In this document: positions 9,092 to 17,826 of the stretch, in pieces | Layout of the letters: the number at the start of each line of letters is the position of its first letter | Numbering within the stretch: position 1 is the stretch's first letter | Source of the DNA: Bordetella genomosp. 12 | GTDB taxonomy: Bacteria; Pseudomonadota; Gammaproteobacteria; Burkholderiales; Burkholderiaceae_B | Direction of reading: 5' to 3' | Length of the DNA stretch: 64,000 nt | Assembly (NCBI RefSeq): GCF_002261355.1 | Contig: NZ_NEVU01000002.1 | Coordinates: forward strand, 930,001-994,000 | Notes under the pieces: model-generated | The model's input: only the letters and a program-made list of their open reading frames with translations | What the model was told of the DNA's origin: nothing | Database searches by the model: none | Made by a program: the position numbers and the translations under genes

Positions 9092-9862
9092 ATGTACGTC
9101 GATTCCCATTGCCATTTGAATTTCCCTGAGCTGGCCGCCGACTTGCCGGCGGTGCTCGAGCGCATGGCCGCCAACCAGGTCACGCATGCGCTGGTGGTCA
9201 GCGTCAATATGCCGGAATGGCCCGGTCTGATGGATCTGGTCCGTCCGCAGCGCCATTTGTGGGCGTCGGTCGGCGTGCATCCCGACTATGAGGACACGCC
9301 CGATCCCACGGCCGAGGAGTTGGTGCGCCTGGCGCAGGATCCCAAGGTCGTCGCCATTGGCGAGACCGGACTGGACTACTATCGTTTGAGCGAGCCGCTG
9401 GATTGGCAGCGCGAGCGCTTCCGGCGCCATATCCGCGCCGCCCGCGGCGCTGGCTTGCCGCTTATCATCCACACCCGCAATTCAGCCGAGGACACGGTGC
9501 GCATTCTCAAGGAAGAGGGCGCGGCGGAAGTCGGCGGGGTGATGCACTGTTTTACCGAGAGCTGGGAAATCGCCCAGGCCGCGCTCGACCTGAATTTCCA
9601 CATTTCGCTGTCGGGCATCGTCACGTTCAAGAATGCCGCGATCGTGCATGAAGTGGCGCGCAACATGCCGTTGGATCGTCTGCTGATCGAGACCGACTCG
9701 CCGTATCTGGCGCCCGTGCCTTACCGGGGTAAGCTTAACGATCCATCCAAAGTGATCCATGTGGCCGAGAAGATCGCCGAGCTGCAGGGTCGCACCGTGG
9801 CCGAGGTGGCGCAGGCGTCGACGGAAAATTTCTTTAAGCTTTTCAGTAAGATAGAGAGATAA
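9092..9862 (+). CDS. TatD-family metal-dependent hydrolase
   Basis: A 256-residue TIM-barrel metallohydrolase of the TatD/YcfH family, often with 3'-5' DNase activity. All metal ligands are visible: DSHCHL at the N-terminus, the Glu of GETGLDYYR, the His of IHTRNS, the His of MHCFTES and the Asp of ETDSPYLAPVPYRG. Position 19 bases after holB matches the frequent holB-tatD (ycfH) order, so it probably belongs to the same transcript. Confidence 0.92.
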   Translation: MYVDSHCHLNFPELAADLPAVLERMAANQVTHALVVSVNMPEWPGLMDLVRPQRHLWASVGVHPDYEDTPDPTAEELVRLAQDPKVVAIGETGLDYYRLSEPLDWQRERFRRHIRAARGAGLPLIIHTRNSAEDTVRILKEEGAAEVGGVMHCFTESWEIAQAALDLNFHISLSGIVTFKNAAIVHEVARNMPLDRLLIETDSPYLAPVPYRGKLNDPSKVIHVAEKIAELQGRTVAEVAQASTENFFKLFSKIER

Positions 9863-9898
9863 CTGAAAGTATATTCTCGTTTACACAAGGAGCGTGGC

Positions 9899-10708
9899 AT
9901 GCGGGTGAGGATCAAGATGTCCGCGGCGGCGGCGGCCGGGCTGCTGGCCCTGACGCTGGCCAGCCATCCGGTGTCGGCCCAACAGGTCGAGGTGCCGCAG
10001 AATTGGTGGTTCTATGTGCACAATGATAGGCCCGCCGAACTCAAGACCTTGCTCGGCCAGGGCGCGGACCCCAATGTGCGCTTCAAGAATGGCCAGCCGG
10101 CCATCATGCGCGCGGTGGTCGACGGCGCCTGGGGCGTGTTCGACGTTTTGGCCGCAGACCGGCGCACCGACGTCAACATTGAGAATCCCGCCGGCGAGAC
10201 GCCTTTGATGTATCTGGCGCTGGCCGGGCAGACCGAGCGGGCGCGCAAACTGATCGCCCGTGGCGCCCAGGTCAACCGTCTGGGCTGGACGCCCTTGCAC
10301 TACGCGGCCTCCAAAGGGCAGGTCGACACCGCCAAGCTGCTGCTGGCCAAGGGCGCGATGGTCAATGCACCCTCATCAGAAGGGCGCACTCCGCTCATGA
10401 TGGCCGGCTATTCCGGCAATCGCGACATGGTGCAATTGCTGCTTAATGCCGGCGCGGATCCCACCACGCAGGATCTCAAGGGCCAGACCGCATCGGATTG
10501 GGCGCTGGCGGGCAAATGGGGCACGCTGTCGCAGGAGTTGCAACGCATCGCGGAGAAAGCCTGGCAGGCGCGCGAGGCGCAGCGCGGCGCGCCCGGCGCC
10601 GGCGCGGCCGTGGAGCCCGCGCCGGCCGCTGCCCCGTCCGTGCCCGATCCCGAGCCGGCTGGCGAGGTGCGCGGCGTCTCAGGCGTGCGGCTCAATTCTT
10701 ACGAGTAA
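9899..10708 (+). CDS. Exported ankyrin-repeat protein
   Basis: A 269-residue protein with an N-terminal signal peptide (about residues 1-28, cleavage probably after VSAQ). Ankyrin repeats follow, at about 45-215, for example AKLIARGAQVNRLGWTPLHYA-like units, SKGQVDTAKLLLAKGAMVNA and SGNRDMVQLLLNAGADP. The tail is rich in Ala, Pro and Glu and ends LNSYE. Ankyrin repeats bind protein partners, but the partner is not evident. AAGGAG precedes the ATG. A Rho-independent terminator follows it. Confidence 0.88.
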   Translation: MRVRIKMSAAAAAGLLALTLASHPVSAQQVEVPQNWWFYVHNDRPAELKTLLGQGADPNVRFKNGQPAIMRAVVDGAWGVFDVLAADRRTDVNIENPAGETPLMYLALAGQTERARKLIARGAQVNRLGWTPLHYAASKGQVDTAKLLLAKGAMVNAPSSEGRTPLMMAGYSGNRDMVQLLLNAGADPTTQDLKGQTASDWALAGKWGTLSQELQRIAEKAWQAREAQRGAPGAGAAVEPAPAAAPSVPDPEPAGEVRGVSGVRLNSYE

Positions 10709-10743
10709 GGCCGCCGCCGCTTGGCGGCGCCGCCACACCTACC

Positions 10744-10765
10744 GCCCCGTCAGGGGCTTTTTTTT
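10744..10765 (+). terminator. Rho-independent terminator of the ankyrin gene
   Basis: GCCCC at 10744-10748 pairs with GGGGC at 10753-10757 across the loop GTCA, followed directly by eight T residues. It ends the plus-strand run that begins at mltG. Confidence 0.85.
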
Positions 10766-10815
10766 CGTCTGCATGCTCAAATTTCAGGAAATCTGACTGG
10801 GGTTTTCCCTTGTCA

Positions 10816-10854
10816 TTCTCAACAAATGGGAATGTTGAATTTGTATTTTGAGAA
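10816..10854. promoter_or_regulatory. Inverted repeat before the iclR-family gene
   Basis: TTCTCAA at 10816-10822 is the exact reverse complement of TTGAGAA at 10848-10854, with an AT-rich spacer in an otherwise GC-rich region about 50 bases before the regulator start. It may hold the promoter and an autoregulatory operator for the IclR protein. This is inference from symmetry and position only. Confidence 0.4.
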
Positions 10855-10902
10855 AAATCGCTAATCTGTCGGCATTGAGTATCTGTCTGAGAGACGGCTT
10901 TG

Positions 10903-11637
10903 ATGCAGGAACAGATTGCGGGCGGTGCCGACCGGGTGCTGTATGTGCTGGCGACCTTGGCGCGCCATGAGAGCCCGCTGACCATCGCCGCGCTGGCCGA
11001 ACAGACGGGCCTGGCCCAGAGCACCCTCTACCGGCAGATCGCCTTGCTCAAGCGCTGGGGTTTCGTGCTGGAGCAGGCTGGCGCGTATGGGCCGGGTCCG
11101 GCCTGTGTGCAATTGGCGCGCGGTTTCGATCAATCGTCCTTCCTGATCCAGGAGTCCCAGGACGACATGGCGCGGCTGGCCGCCGAGTCCGGCGAAAGCG
11201 TGGGCCTGCTGGTCGCGGTCAAGGACCAGGCCGTGTGTCTGGACATGGTCGAGAGCCAGCATCCGCTGCGTTGTTCTTTCGTCAAGGGCAAGGGGCTGCC
11301 GCTGGTCAAGGGCGCTTCGGCCAAGTCCCTGCTGGCCTTCATGCCGGCCGCGCGCCTGCAGACCCGCCTGGAAGAACTGGGCGCGGCCGGCGCCGACCTG
11401 GCCGCGCTGGAGCGCGATCTGCTGACCATACGGCGTCAGGGCTACGCCATGACCGACAGCGAAGTCGATGCCGGGGTCTGGGGCGTGAGTGTCCCGGTGT
11501 TCCGCCGCCCCGCCCAAGCCGTGGCCTCGATCACGCTCATGGCGCCGTCGACACGCGCCGCTGCCCGTACCCAATCCCTGGCCGCCATGACCATGGCGGC
11601 CGCTGAACGAATTTCCGCCCGACTGGCGGCCCATTAA
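10903..11637 (+). CDS. IclR-family transcriptional regulator
   Basis: A 244-residue regulator with an N-terminal winged helix-turn-helix (about residues 10-70, including LAEQTGLAQSTLYRQIALLK). The C-terminal IclR effector domain includes LVKGASAKSLLAFMPA and YAMTDSEVDAGVWGVSVPVF. IclR proteins bind small catabolic effectors. The ABC importer and ureohydrolase genes directly downstream in the same direction are the likely targets. The ATG at 10903 is preferred over an adjacent in-frame TTG. Confidence 0.9.
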   Translation: MQEQIAGGADRVLYVLATLARHESPLTIAALAEQTGLAQSTLYRQIALLKRWGFVLEQAGAYGPGPACVQLARGFDQSSFLIQESQDDMARLAAESGESVGLLVAVKDQAVCLDMVESQHPLRCSFVKGKGLPLVKGASAKSLLAFMPAARLQTRLEELGAAGADLAALERDLLTIRRQGYAMTDSEVDAGVWGVSVPVFRRPAQAVASITLMAPSTRAAARTQSLAAMTMAAAERISARLAAH

Positions 11638-11672
11638 GCACTACGTACCACCCCCGACCGATAGGACGCACC

Positions 11673-12416
11673 ATGACGACTCGCCGCCAACTGCTTACCG
11701 CCGCGCTGACACTGGGTCTGACGCTGAGCTGCTCCAGCTCCTTTGCCGCAGAGACCATCCGCGCCGTGACCGACGCGACTTTCCCGCCGATGGAGTTCGT
11801 CAAAGACGGTAAACGCACCGGCTTTGATATCGAACTGGTCGAAGCCCTGGGCCAGGCCATGGGCAAGAAGATCGAGTGGATCGACATTGATTTCAAGGGT
11901 CTGATCCCCGCACTGCAGGCCGGCCGCGCCGACATCGCCGTGTCGGCCATTTACATCACCGACGATCGCAAGAAAGTCGTCGACTTCACCGATCCTTACT
12001 ATGCCGGCGGCCTGGTGGTCGTGACCAAGAAGGACGGCGCGATCAAGAGCGTCAAGGATCTGGACGGCCACAAAGTGTCCGTGCAAGTGGGCACCAAGTC
12101 GGTCAACTATCTGCGCGACAACTTCCCCAAGGTGCAGCGCATCGAAGTCGAGAAGAATCAGGAGATGTTCAACCTGGTGCAGATCGGGCGCAGCGACGCG
12201 GCCGTCACCGGCAAGCCGGCGGCCAAGCTGTTTGCCCAGAGCACGGCGGACCTGACCGTGCTGGCCGAGCAGGTGACCACCGAGGAATACGGCATCGCCA
12301 TCCCCAAGAGCAAGCCGGAACTGACCGCCGAAATGAACGCCGCGCTCAAGAAGATCAAGGCTGACGGCACTTACGATCGCCTGGTCAACAAGTGGTTCGA
12401 GGCCCCCGCCAAATGA
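11673..12416 (+). CDS. Polar amino-acid ABC transporter, periplasmic binding protein
   Basis: A 247-residue family 3 solute-binding protein with a signal peptide (about residues 1-25, after SSSFA). Family motifs are FPPMEFVKDGKRTGFDIELV near the mature N-terminus and FKGLIPALQAGRADIAVSA, followed by ITDDRKKVVDFTDPYY. It would capture a polar or basic amino acid and deliver it to the permease and ATPase that follow. The ureohydrolase at the operon end suggests histidine, formiminoglutamate or a guanidino compound, but the ligand cannot be read from the sequence. Confidence 0.9.
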   Translation: MTTRRQLLTAALTLGLTLSCSSSFAAETIRAVTDATFPPMEFVKDGKRTGFDIELVEALGQAMGKKIEWIDIDFKGLIPALQAGRADIAVSAIYITDDRKKVVDFTDPYYAGGLVVVTKKDGAIKSVKDLDGHKVSVQVGTKSVNYLRDNFPKVQRIEVEKNQEMFNLVQIGRSDAAVTGKPAAKLFAQSTADLTVLAEQVTTEEYGIAIPKSKPELTAEMNAALKKIKADGTYDRLVNKWFEAPAK

Positions 12417-13081
12417 CACTGGATTTTTCTCCTGTCTTCGCTGATTTCAGCGCCCTGCTGGATGGGGCGCTGGTCACCGTCGAACTGACGGCGTGCTCCC
12501 TGTTGCTGGGCTGTGTGATCGGCCTGCTGGTCGGCGTGGGCCGGCTCAACCCCAAGCACCGCTTCGTCTACAACCTGTGCAGCACTTATCTGCTGTTTTT
12601 CCGGGGCACGCCGCTGCTGGTGCAGCTGTTCATCTGGTTCTTCGGCTTGCCGCAGTTCGGCATCGTGCTGCCGGCGTTCGCCTGCGGTGTGCTGGGCCTG
12701 GGGATTTACTCCGGTGCTTATGTGTCGGAGATCGTGCGCGGCGCCATCCAGTCGGTGGATCGCGGCCAGACCGAAGCGGCCCGTTCGCTGGGCATGTCCT
12801 CCGGGCAGGCGATGCGCATCATCATCCTGCCCCAGGCCGTGGTGCGCATGATTCCGCCGCTGGGCAATGAATTCATCGCCCTGATCAAGAACTCCGCCCT
12901 GGTGTCGCTGCTGACGATCCACGATCTGATGCATGAGGGGCAGAAGATCATCAGCGTGTCCTACCGGTCGCTGGAGACCTATCTCGTGATCGCGTTGATG
13001 TACCTGGTCCTGACGACGGCCACCACGATGATTCTGCGCAAGATCGAGCAACGCTTGCGCGCCGGAGGAATGGTGCAATGA
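12413..13081 (+). CDS. Polar amino-acid ABC transporter, permease
   Basis: A 222-residue inner-membrane permease of the HisMQ/GlnP type. Hydrophobic helices begin at about residue 22. The EAA-loop region reads [20 protein letters not shown], and [20 protein letters not shown] is the typical early motif. The ATG at 12413 overlaps the preceding stop by four bases. Only one permease gene is present, so the channel is presumably a homodimer. Confidence 0.92.
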   Translation: MTLDFSPVFADFSALLDGALVTVELTACSLLLGCVIGLLVGVGRLNPKHRFVYNLCSTYLLFFRGTPLLVQLFIWFFGLPQFGIVLPAFACGVLGLGIYSGAYVSEIVRGAIQSVDRGQTEAARSLGMSSGQAMRIIILPQAVVRMIPPLGNEFIALIKNSALVSLLTIHDLMHEGQKIISVSYRSLETYLVIALMYLVLTTATTMILRKIEQRLRAGGMVQ

Positions 13082-13842
13082 GCACGCAAGAAATGATCAA
13101 GATCCGCGGCCTGCACAAGGCCTTCGGTGACCACGAAGTGCTGCGCGGCATCGATTTCGATATCAAGCCCTCGCAAGTGGTGGTCGTCATCGGCCCCAGC
13201 GGCTCGGGCAAGAGCACGCTGCTGCGCTGCTGCAATGGCCTGGAAGTGGCCCAGAAGGGCACGATCGAGATCTGCGGCCATGCCTTGCTGGATCATGGCA
13301 AGCAATTGCCCGAGGCCCAATTGAACCGTCTGCGCATGCAGGTGGGCATGGTGTTCCAGTCGTTCAATCTGTTTCCGCATCTGTCGGTGCTGGATAACGT
13401 GACGGTCGGCCCGCGCACCTTGCGCGGCCTGGGGCGCCAGGAAGCCGAACAACTGGCGCACGATCTGCTGGCCAAAGTGGGCCTGGCGCACAAAACTACG
13501 GCGATGCCAGGCTCCTTGTCGGGCGGGCAGAAGCAGCGCGTGGCGATTGCGCGCGCCTTGGCCATGAAACCCGAAGTCATGCTGTTCGACGAGCCGACGT
13601 CGGCGCTGGATCCGGAGCTGGTCGGTGAAGTGCTCCAGGTCATGAAGCTGCTGGCCAAGGAAGGCATGACCATGATGGTGGTCACGCACGAAATGGGTTT
13701 CGCCCGCGAGGTGGCCGATGTCGTGGCCGTGATGGACGGCGGCGTGATTCTGGAATCGGGCCCGCCGGAGACCATCTTCAGCAACCCGCGCGAACCGCGC
13801 ACGCGCGAGTTCCTGCAAGCCGTACTGAGTTCGCAATCATGA
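13078..13842 (+). CDS. Polar amino-acid ABC transporter, ATPase
   Basis: A 254-residue ABC ATPase of the HisP/GlnQ family. The Walker A motif is GPSGSGKST, the signature is [16 protein letters not shown], Walker B is [20 protein letters not shown] and the H-loop is VVTHEMGFA. It energises the importer encoded by the two preceding genes and overlaps its neighbours by four bases on each side. Confidence 0.95.
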   Translation: MSTQEMIKIRGLHKAFGDHEVLRGIDFDIKPSQVVVVIGPSGSGKSTLLRCCNGLEVAQKGTIEICGHALLDHGKQLPEAQLNRLRMQVGMVFQSFNLFPHLSVLDNVTVGPRTLRGLGRQEAEQLAHDLLAKVGLAHKTTAMPGSLSGGQKQRVAIARALAMKPEVMLFDEPTSALDPELVGEVLQVMKLLAKEGMTMMVVTHEMGFAREVADVVAVMDGGVILESGPPETIFSNPREPRTREFLQAVLSSQS

Positions 13843-14786
13843 GCCAGGCCATCCCCGCGATCTGGCGCGCGCGCGATGACAGCGGCGAGCGCGGTGATAC
13901 GCGCCGCATGGCGCACATCATCGCCCCGGCCGGCCGCCAGCCGGCGGCGGGCGAAGCCGCCTTGCTGGGCTTTGCCTGCGATGCCGGTGTGCTGCGCAAC
14001 CAGGGCCGTCCGGGCGCCGCGCAAGGGCCGACGGCCATCCGGCGCATGTTGGCCGGCATCCCCGTGCATGGGCTGGATATCCTGCACGACGCTGGCGATG
14101 TCGCCTGCGATGACGGCGATCTGGAAGCGGCCCAGCAGCGCTATGCCGCCGAGGTGGCGCGCTTGCTGGCCGCCGGGGCGCGCACCCTGGCGCTGGGCGG
14201 CGGCCACGAAATCGCCTGGGGCAGCTTCATGGGCCTGCGGCAGTGGCTCGACGCCAGCGCGGATGACGGCCCGGTCCTGGTGCTGAACCTGGATGCGCAC
14301 TTCGACCTGCGCACCGGGCGCCCGGCCAGTTCGGGCACGCCCTTCGATCAGGTGGTCACGCTGTGTGCCGAACGCGGCCTGCCGGTGCAATACGCTTGCC
14401 TGGGCGTGTCGCGCCTGAGCAATACGGTGGCGCTGTTCGATCGGGCGCGAGAGGTGGGGGCGTTCTGGGTCGAAGACGTGGACATGCGTGAAGCCGACCT
14501 GGCCGCCCGTCTGGCCGATGTCGACCGGCTGGTGGCCCAAGCCCGTCACGTCTACCTGACGGTGGATCTGGACGTGCTGCCTGCCTGCATCATGCCGGGC
14601 GTGTCGGCGCCCGCCGCGTATGGCGTGCCGCTTGACGTGATCGAACGCATCGTCACCCGCGTGGCCGCCAGTGGCAAGCTGCGGCTGGCCGATCTGGCCG
14701 AGGCCAATCCCGACTTCGACATCGACAATCATGGCGCGCGCGTGGCGGCGCGGCTGGCCTGGCGGATTCTCTCCTGCTGGCGATGA
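13839..14786 (+). CDS. hutG: Formimidoylglutamase-like ureohydrolase
   Basis: A 315-residue member of the arginase/agmatinase/formimidoylglutamase family. The manganese-binding motifs are [15 protein letters not shown] and TVDLDVLPA. The flanking SGTPFDQV and [13 protein letters not shown] resemble HutG more than arginase or agmatinase. HutG splits N-formiminoglutamate into glutamate and formamide in histidine breakdown. No other hut gene lies in the window. Translational coupling to the amino-acid importer suggests that the importer feeds this enzyme. Confidence 0.8.
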   Translation: MSQAIPAIWRARDDSGERGDTRRMAHIIAPAGRQPAAGEAALLGFACDAGVLRNQGRPGAAQGPTAIRRMLAGIPVHGLDILHDAGDVACDDGDLEAAQQRYAAEVARLLAAGARTLALGGGHEIAWGSFMGLRQWLDASADDGPVLVLNLDAHFDLRTGRPASSGTPFDQVVTLCAERGLPVQYACLGVSRLSNTVALFDRAREVGAFWVEDVDMREADLAARLADVDRLVAQARHVYLTVDLDVLPACIMPGVSAPAAYGVPLDVIERIVTRVAASGKLRLADLAEANPDFDIDNHGARVAARLAWRILSCWR

Positions 14787-14884
14787 CTCAGCGGCGCGTT
14801 GGCGTCTGACGCTTTGGTTTCGGCCGGTTTGCGCTTATTGTGTGGACCGGCCCGCGCCTTTTGCGCGGGTGATGGAGATCGCAG

Positions 14885-15601
14885 ATGAATACGCCAGCTC
14901 GCGCGCATGCCGGGGACGACGAGGCCTTCAAGGCGCTTGCCGGCATCACCACCGCCACCTTGACCACTGTTCTGCTTAAAAAAGGCCTGCGCAATGTATG
15001 GATACGCGGCGCCTTTCCCCTGGCCCCGGGCTTGCCGCGCACGGTAGGCAGGGCCTTTACGGTGCGCTTCATTCCGGCTCGCGAGGACCTGGCCACCCCG
15101 GCGTCCTGGAGTTCTCCCAAGTCCACCCGCGCGGCCATCGAGCAGATGCCGGCCGGCTGCATCGCGGTGGTCGATGCGCAGGGCGTGACGGACGCCGGCT
15201 TCTGGGGCGACATTCTGTGCGCGCGCATGGCGCATCGTGGGGTGGCGGCGCTGGTCAGCGACGGCGCCGTGCGCGACCTGGCGGGCGTGCTGTCGACCGG
15301 CTTGCCGGTGTGGGCCGCCGGCGCGGCCGCGCCGCCCTCGGTGGCCGCGCTCACCTTCGTCGACTGGCAGCAGCCGGTCGGCTGCGGCGGGGTGGCGGTG
15401 TTTCCGGACGACGTCATCGTGGCGGATCAGGACGGTGCGGTGGTGATCCCGGCCGCCCTGTTGGCTGAGGTCGTGGCCGAGTCGCTCGAGCAAGAGCGGC
15501 TCGAAGGCTGGATCATGCGCGAGGTCGAGCAGGGCGCGGCCTTGCCGGGGCTGTATCCGCCCAACGCCGAGCACAAGGCGCGCTATGAAGCCAGTAAATG
15601 A
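14885..15601 (+). CDS. RraA-fold protein (aldolase/decarboxylase or RraA-like)
   Basis: A 238-residue protein of the RraA/HMG-CHA aldolase superfamily. GFWGDILCARMAHRGVAALV and SDGAVRDLAGV contain the conserved Gly-Asp, Arg and Asp positions that bind the metal and pyruvoyl group in class II pyruvate aldolases. These residues are usually absent from true RNase E regulators, so a small-molecule lyase or decarboxylase is more likely. It is 98 bases after hutG and may belong to the same unit. A GGAGA precedes the start. The substrate is unknown. Confidence 0.75.
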   Translation: MNTPARAHAGDDEAFKALAGITTATLTTVLLKKGLRNVWIRGAFPLAPGLPRTVGRAFTVRFIPAREDLATPASWSSPKSTRAAIEQMPAGCIAVVDAQGVTDAGFWGDILCARMAHRGVAALVSDGAVRDLAGVLSTGLPVWAAGAAAPPSVAALTFVDWQQPVGCGGVAVFPDDVIVADQDGAVVIPAALLAEVVAESLEQERLEGWIMREVEQGAALPGLYPPNAEHKARYEASK

Positions 15602-15646
15602 AGCCGGCACAGGCGAGACGCCGGCGGCGTGACGCCAGCCCCAACA

Positions 15647-15671
15647 AGCGGCCCTCCGGGGCCGCTTTTTT
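15647..15671 (+). terminator. Rho-independent terminator after the RraA-fold gene
   Basis: AGCGGCCC at 15647-15654 pairs with GGGCCGCT at 15659-15666 across the loop TCCG and is followed by a run of T. It closes the iclR-to-rraA stretch. Confidence 0.88.
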
Positions 15672-15720
15672 GTTATGGGCGAGGCTTGATCGTGGTGCCC
15701 GTCAGACAGGCGATTTATTA

Positions 15721-15764
15721 ATACGTCCCCATTAAATATTTTGAATATATATATGGTGACGTAT
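15721..15764. promoter_or_regulatory. Long dyad operator in the gdhA promoter region
   Basis: ATACGTCCCCAT at 15721-15732 and ATGGTGACGTAT at 15753-15764 are reverse complements with one mismatch in twelve. The 20-base spacer is entirely A/T except for one G. The dyad lies 48-91 bases before the chosen gdhA start, overlapping the likely promoter. Such symmetry suggests a dimeric regulator contacting two major grooves. The protein is not identifiable from the window. Confidence 0.55.
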
Positions 15765-15811
15765 CAATGTCGCGAGTAGAATTTCGCAAACTCAGTCCGG
15801 AGATCGCTTTC

Positions 15812-17101
15812 ATGTCTCAACTCCCCGCTCACGCCTTGCCTTCCTACCTGGATGCCGAACATCTCGGCCCCTGGGGCGTCTACCTGCAACAAGTCGACCG
15901 CGTCACGCCCTATCTGGGTTCGCTGGCCCGTTGGGTCGAAACGCTCAAGCGCCCCAAGCGCGCGCTGGTGGTCGATGTGCCCATCGAGCTGGACAACGGC
16001 AAGATCGCCCACTTCGAGGGCTATCGTGTGCAGCACAACACCTCGCGCGGCCCCGGCAAAGGCGGTGTGCGCTTTCACCAGGACGTCACGCTGTCCGAAG
16101 TGATGGCCCTGGCGGCCTGGATGTCGATCAAGAACGCGGCGGTCAACCTGCCGTACGGCGGCGCCAAGGGCGGTGTACGCCTGGATCCGCGCAATATGTC
16201 GCATTCCGAACTCGAGCGCGTCACGCGCCGCTACACCAGCGAGATCGGCGTGATCATCGGGCCGACCAAGGATATTCCCGCGCCTGACGTCAACACCAAT
16301 GCCCAGACCATGGCCTGGATGATGGACACGTACTCGATGAACGAGGGCGCGACCGCCACCGGCGTGGTGACCGGCAAACCGATCGCCCTGGGCGGCAGCC
16401 TGGGCCGGGTGGAAGCCACCGGGCGCGGCGTGTTCGTGGTGGCCTGCGAAGCGGCCCGTGACCGCAACGTGCCGGTGCCGGGAGCCAAGGTCATCGTGCA
16501 AGGGTTCGGCAATGTGGGCGGCACCGCAGCGCGCTTGTTCCATGAGGCGGGCGCGCAAGTGATCGCCGCCCAGGATCACACCGGCACGGTGCACAACGGC
16601 GCCGGGCTCGATGTGCATAAGTTGCTCGCGCACGTGGCCGCCACGGGCGGGGTGGCGGGTTTCTCCGGCGGCCAGGCCTTGGACAATGCCGAGTTCTGGA
16701 CCCTGGAAACCGATTTCCTGATTCCCGCGGCCCTGGAGTCCCAGATCACCGAGGCCAACGCCGCCAAGGTGCGGGCCAAGATCGTGGTCGAAGGCGCCAA
16801 CGGCCCGACCACCCCGCAAGCCGATGACATCCTGCACGACAACGGTGTCTACGTCGTTCCCGACGTGCTGGCCAATGCCGGCGGCGTGACGGTGTCGTAC
16901 TTTGAGTGGGTGCAGGATTTCTCCAGCTTCTTCTGGAGCGAGGAAGAGATCAACCAGCGCCTCGAGCGCATCATGCGCGAGGCCTATGCCGGCATCGCCC
17001 AGGTGGCGCGCGAGCATAAGGTGACCCTGCGCACGGCCGCCTTCATCGTGGCGTGCACGCGCATTCTGCAGGCGCGCCAGGTGCGTGGCCTGTACCCCTG
17101 A
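15812..17101 (+). CDS. gdhA: Glutamate dehydrogenase
   Basis: A 429-residue Glu/Leu/Phe/Val dehydrogenase. The catalytic lysine region is [14 protein letters not shown], with [10 protein letters not shown] before it. The Rossmann signature is [21 protein letters not shown], and [11 protein letters not shown] and [14 protein letters not shown] follow. It interconverts glutamate and 2-oxoglutarate. The ATG at 15812 ([14 protein letters not shown]) has CCGGAG upstream and gives the usual length. An in-frame ATG at 15767 abuts the dyad operator, has no visible ribosome binding site and was not chosen. Confidence 0.93.
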   Translation: MSQLPAHALPSYLDAEHLGPWGVYLQQVDRVTPYLGSLARWVETLKRPKRALVVDVPIELDNGKIAHFEGYRVQHNTSRGPGKGGVRFHQDVTLSEVMALAAWMSIKNAAVNLPYGGAKGGVRLDPRNMSHSELERVTRRYTSEIGVIIGPTKDIPAPDVNTNAQTMAWMMDTYSMNEGATATGVVTGKPIALGGSLGRVEATGRGVFVVACEAARDRNVPVPGAKVIVQGFGNVGGTAARLFHEAGAQVIAAQDHTGTVHNGAGLDVHKLLAHVAATGGVAGFSGGQALDNAEFWTLETDFLIPAALESQITEANAAKVRAKIVVEGANGPTTPQADDILHDNGVYVVPDVLANAGGVTVSYFEWVQDFSSFFWSEEEINQRLERIMREAYAGIAQVAREHKVTLRTAAFIVACTRILQARQVRGLYP

Positions 17102-17162
17102 GCGGGGGCAGACAGGTCGTTGTTACCTGTCCTGCAGATAATCGGGGTTTCCGGCCCCTCCG

Positions 17163-17192
17163 AAACCGCGCGGCATGCCGCGCGGTTTTTTA
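17163..17192 (+). terminator. Rho-independent terminator of gdhA
   Basis: AAACCGCGCGGC and GCCGCGCGGTTT form a 12-bp perfect stem around the loop AT, with the right arm running into TTTTTT. The A run on the left may let it also act on the opposite strand. Confidence 0.9.
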
Positions 17193-17261
17193 TTGTCCGT
17201 GCGTGCTGCCGGGGCGGCAGGCGGGCGGCCGGCGGACCCCATTTCTGCGAGCACACCCGTC

Positions 17262-17825
17262 ATGGCCCACGACGATACGGCGGCACCGGCACCGACTGCC
17301 TGGCGTCTTTTCCTGATTTTCGCGCGCATCGGTCTGACCAGTTTTGGCGGCGGACTCAGCGGCTGGCTGTACCGCGAGTTCGTCCAGGACAGAGGCTGGA
17401 TGAGCGAAGAGGCGTTTTTCAATGGCCTGGCGCTGTCGCAGGCCTTGCCGGGCGTCAACGTCAAGAACATGGCGATATGGATCGGATACCGCCTGGCTGG
17501 CGCGCGCGGCGCGCTGGCCGGTTTCCTGGGCATCATCCTGCCGCCCGCGGTGTTTATTGTCTGCCTGTCCATGGTGATCGCCGAGCTGACCCGGTTTCCC
17601 TTGACCCATGTGGCGCTGGCCGGGGCGGCGGCCGCCGCCATCGGTCTGTCCGCCAATATGGCCATCGCCGCGGCAGTGCGGCTGCCGCGCCGGGTCATGC
17701 CCTGGATTTTCATGGTGACCACCTTCGTGGCGGTGGGTCTGCTGAACTGGCCGCTGGTGTGGGTGGTCTTGGCCGAGGGGGCCGCCAGTATTGCGCTGGA
17801 GTATCGCCGCCTGGGAGGGCGTTGA
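17262..17825 (+). CDS. Chromate transporter, N-terminal half-size subunit
   Basis: A 187-residue membrane protein of the CHR (chromate ion transporter) superfamily in its half-length form. FARIGLTSFGGGLSGWLYRE carries the conserved FGGG motif near the N-terminus, and ALSQALPGVNVKNMAIWIGY corresponds to the Q-PGP-like motif. The ATG at 17262 begins a soluble lead before the first helix. The next gene encodes a second half, so the pair presumably makes a heterodimer. CHR proteins export chromate, although some homologues have other anion substrates. Confidence 0.88.
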   Translation: MAHDDTAAPAPTAWRLFLIFARIGLTSFGGGLSGWLYREFVQDRGWMSEEAFFNGLALSQALPGVNVKNMAIWIGYRLAGARGALAGFLGIILPPAVFIVCLSMVIAELTRFPLTHVALAGAAAAAIGLSANMAIAAAVRLPRRVMPWIFMVTTFVAVGLLNWPLVWVVLAEGAASIALEYRRLGGR

Positions 17826-17826
17826 G

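Noticed and set aside
15767-15811. Upstream ATG extending gdhA by 15 codons
   Set aside because: It lies against the dyad operator and lacks a ribosome binding site. The ATG at 15812 has one and gives the family length.
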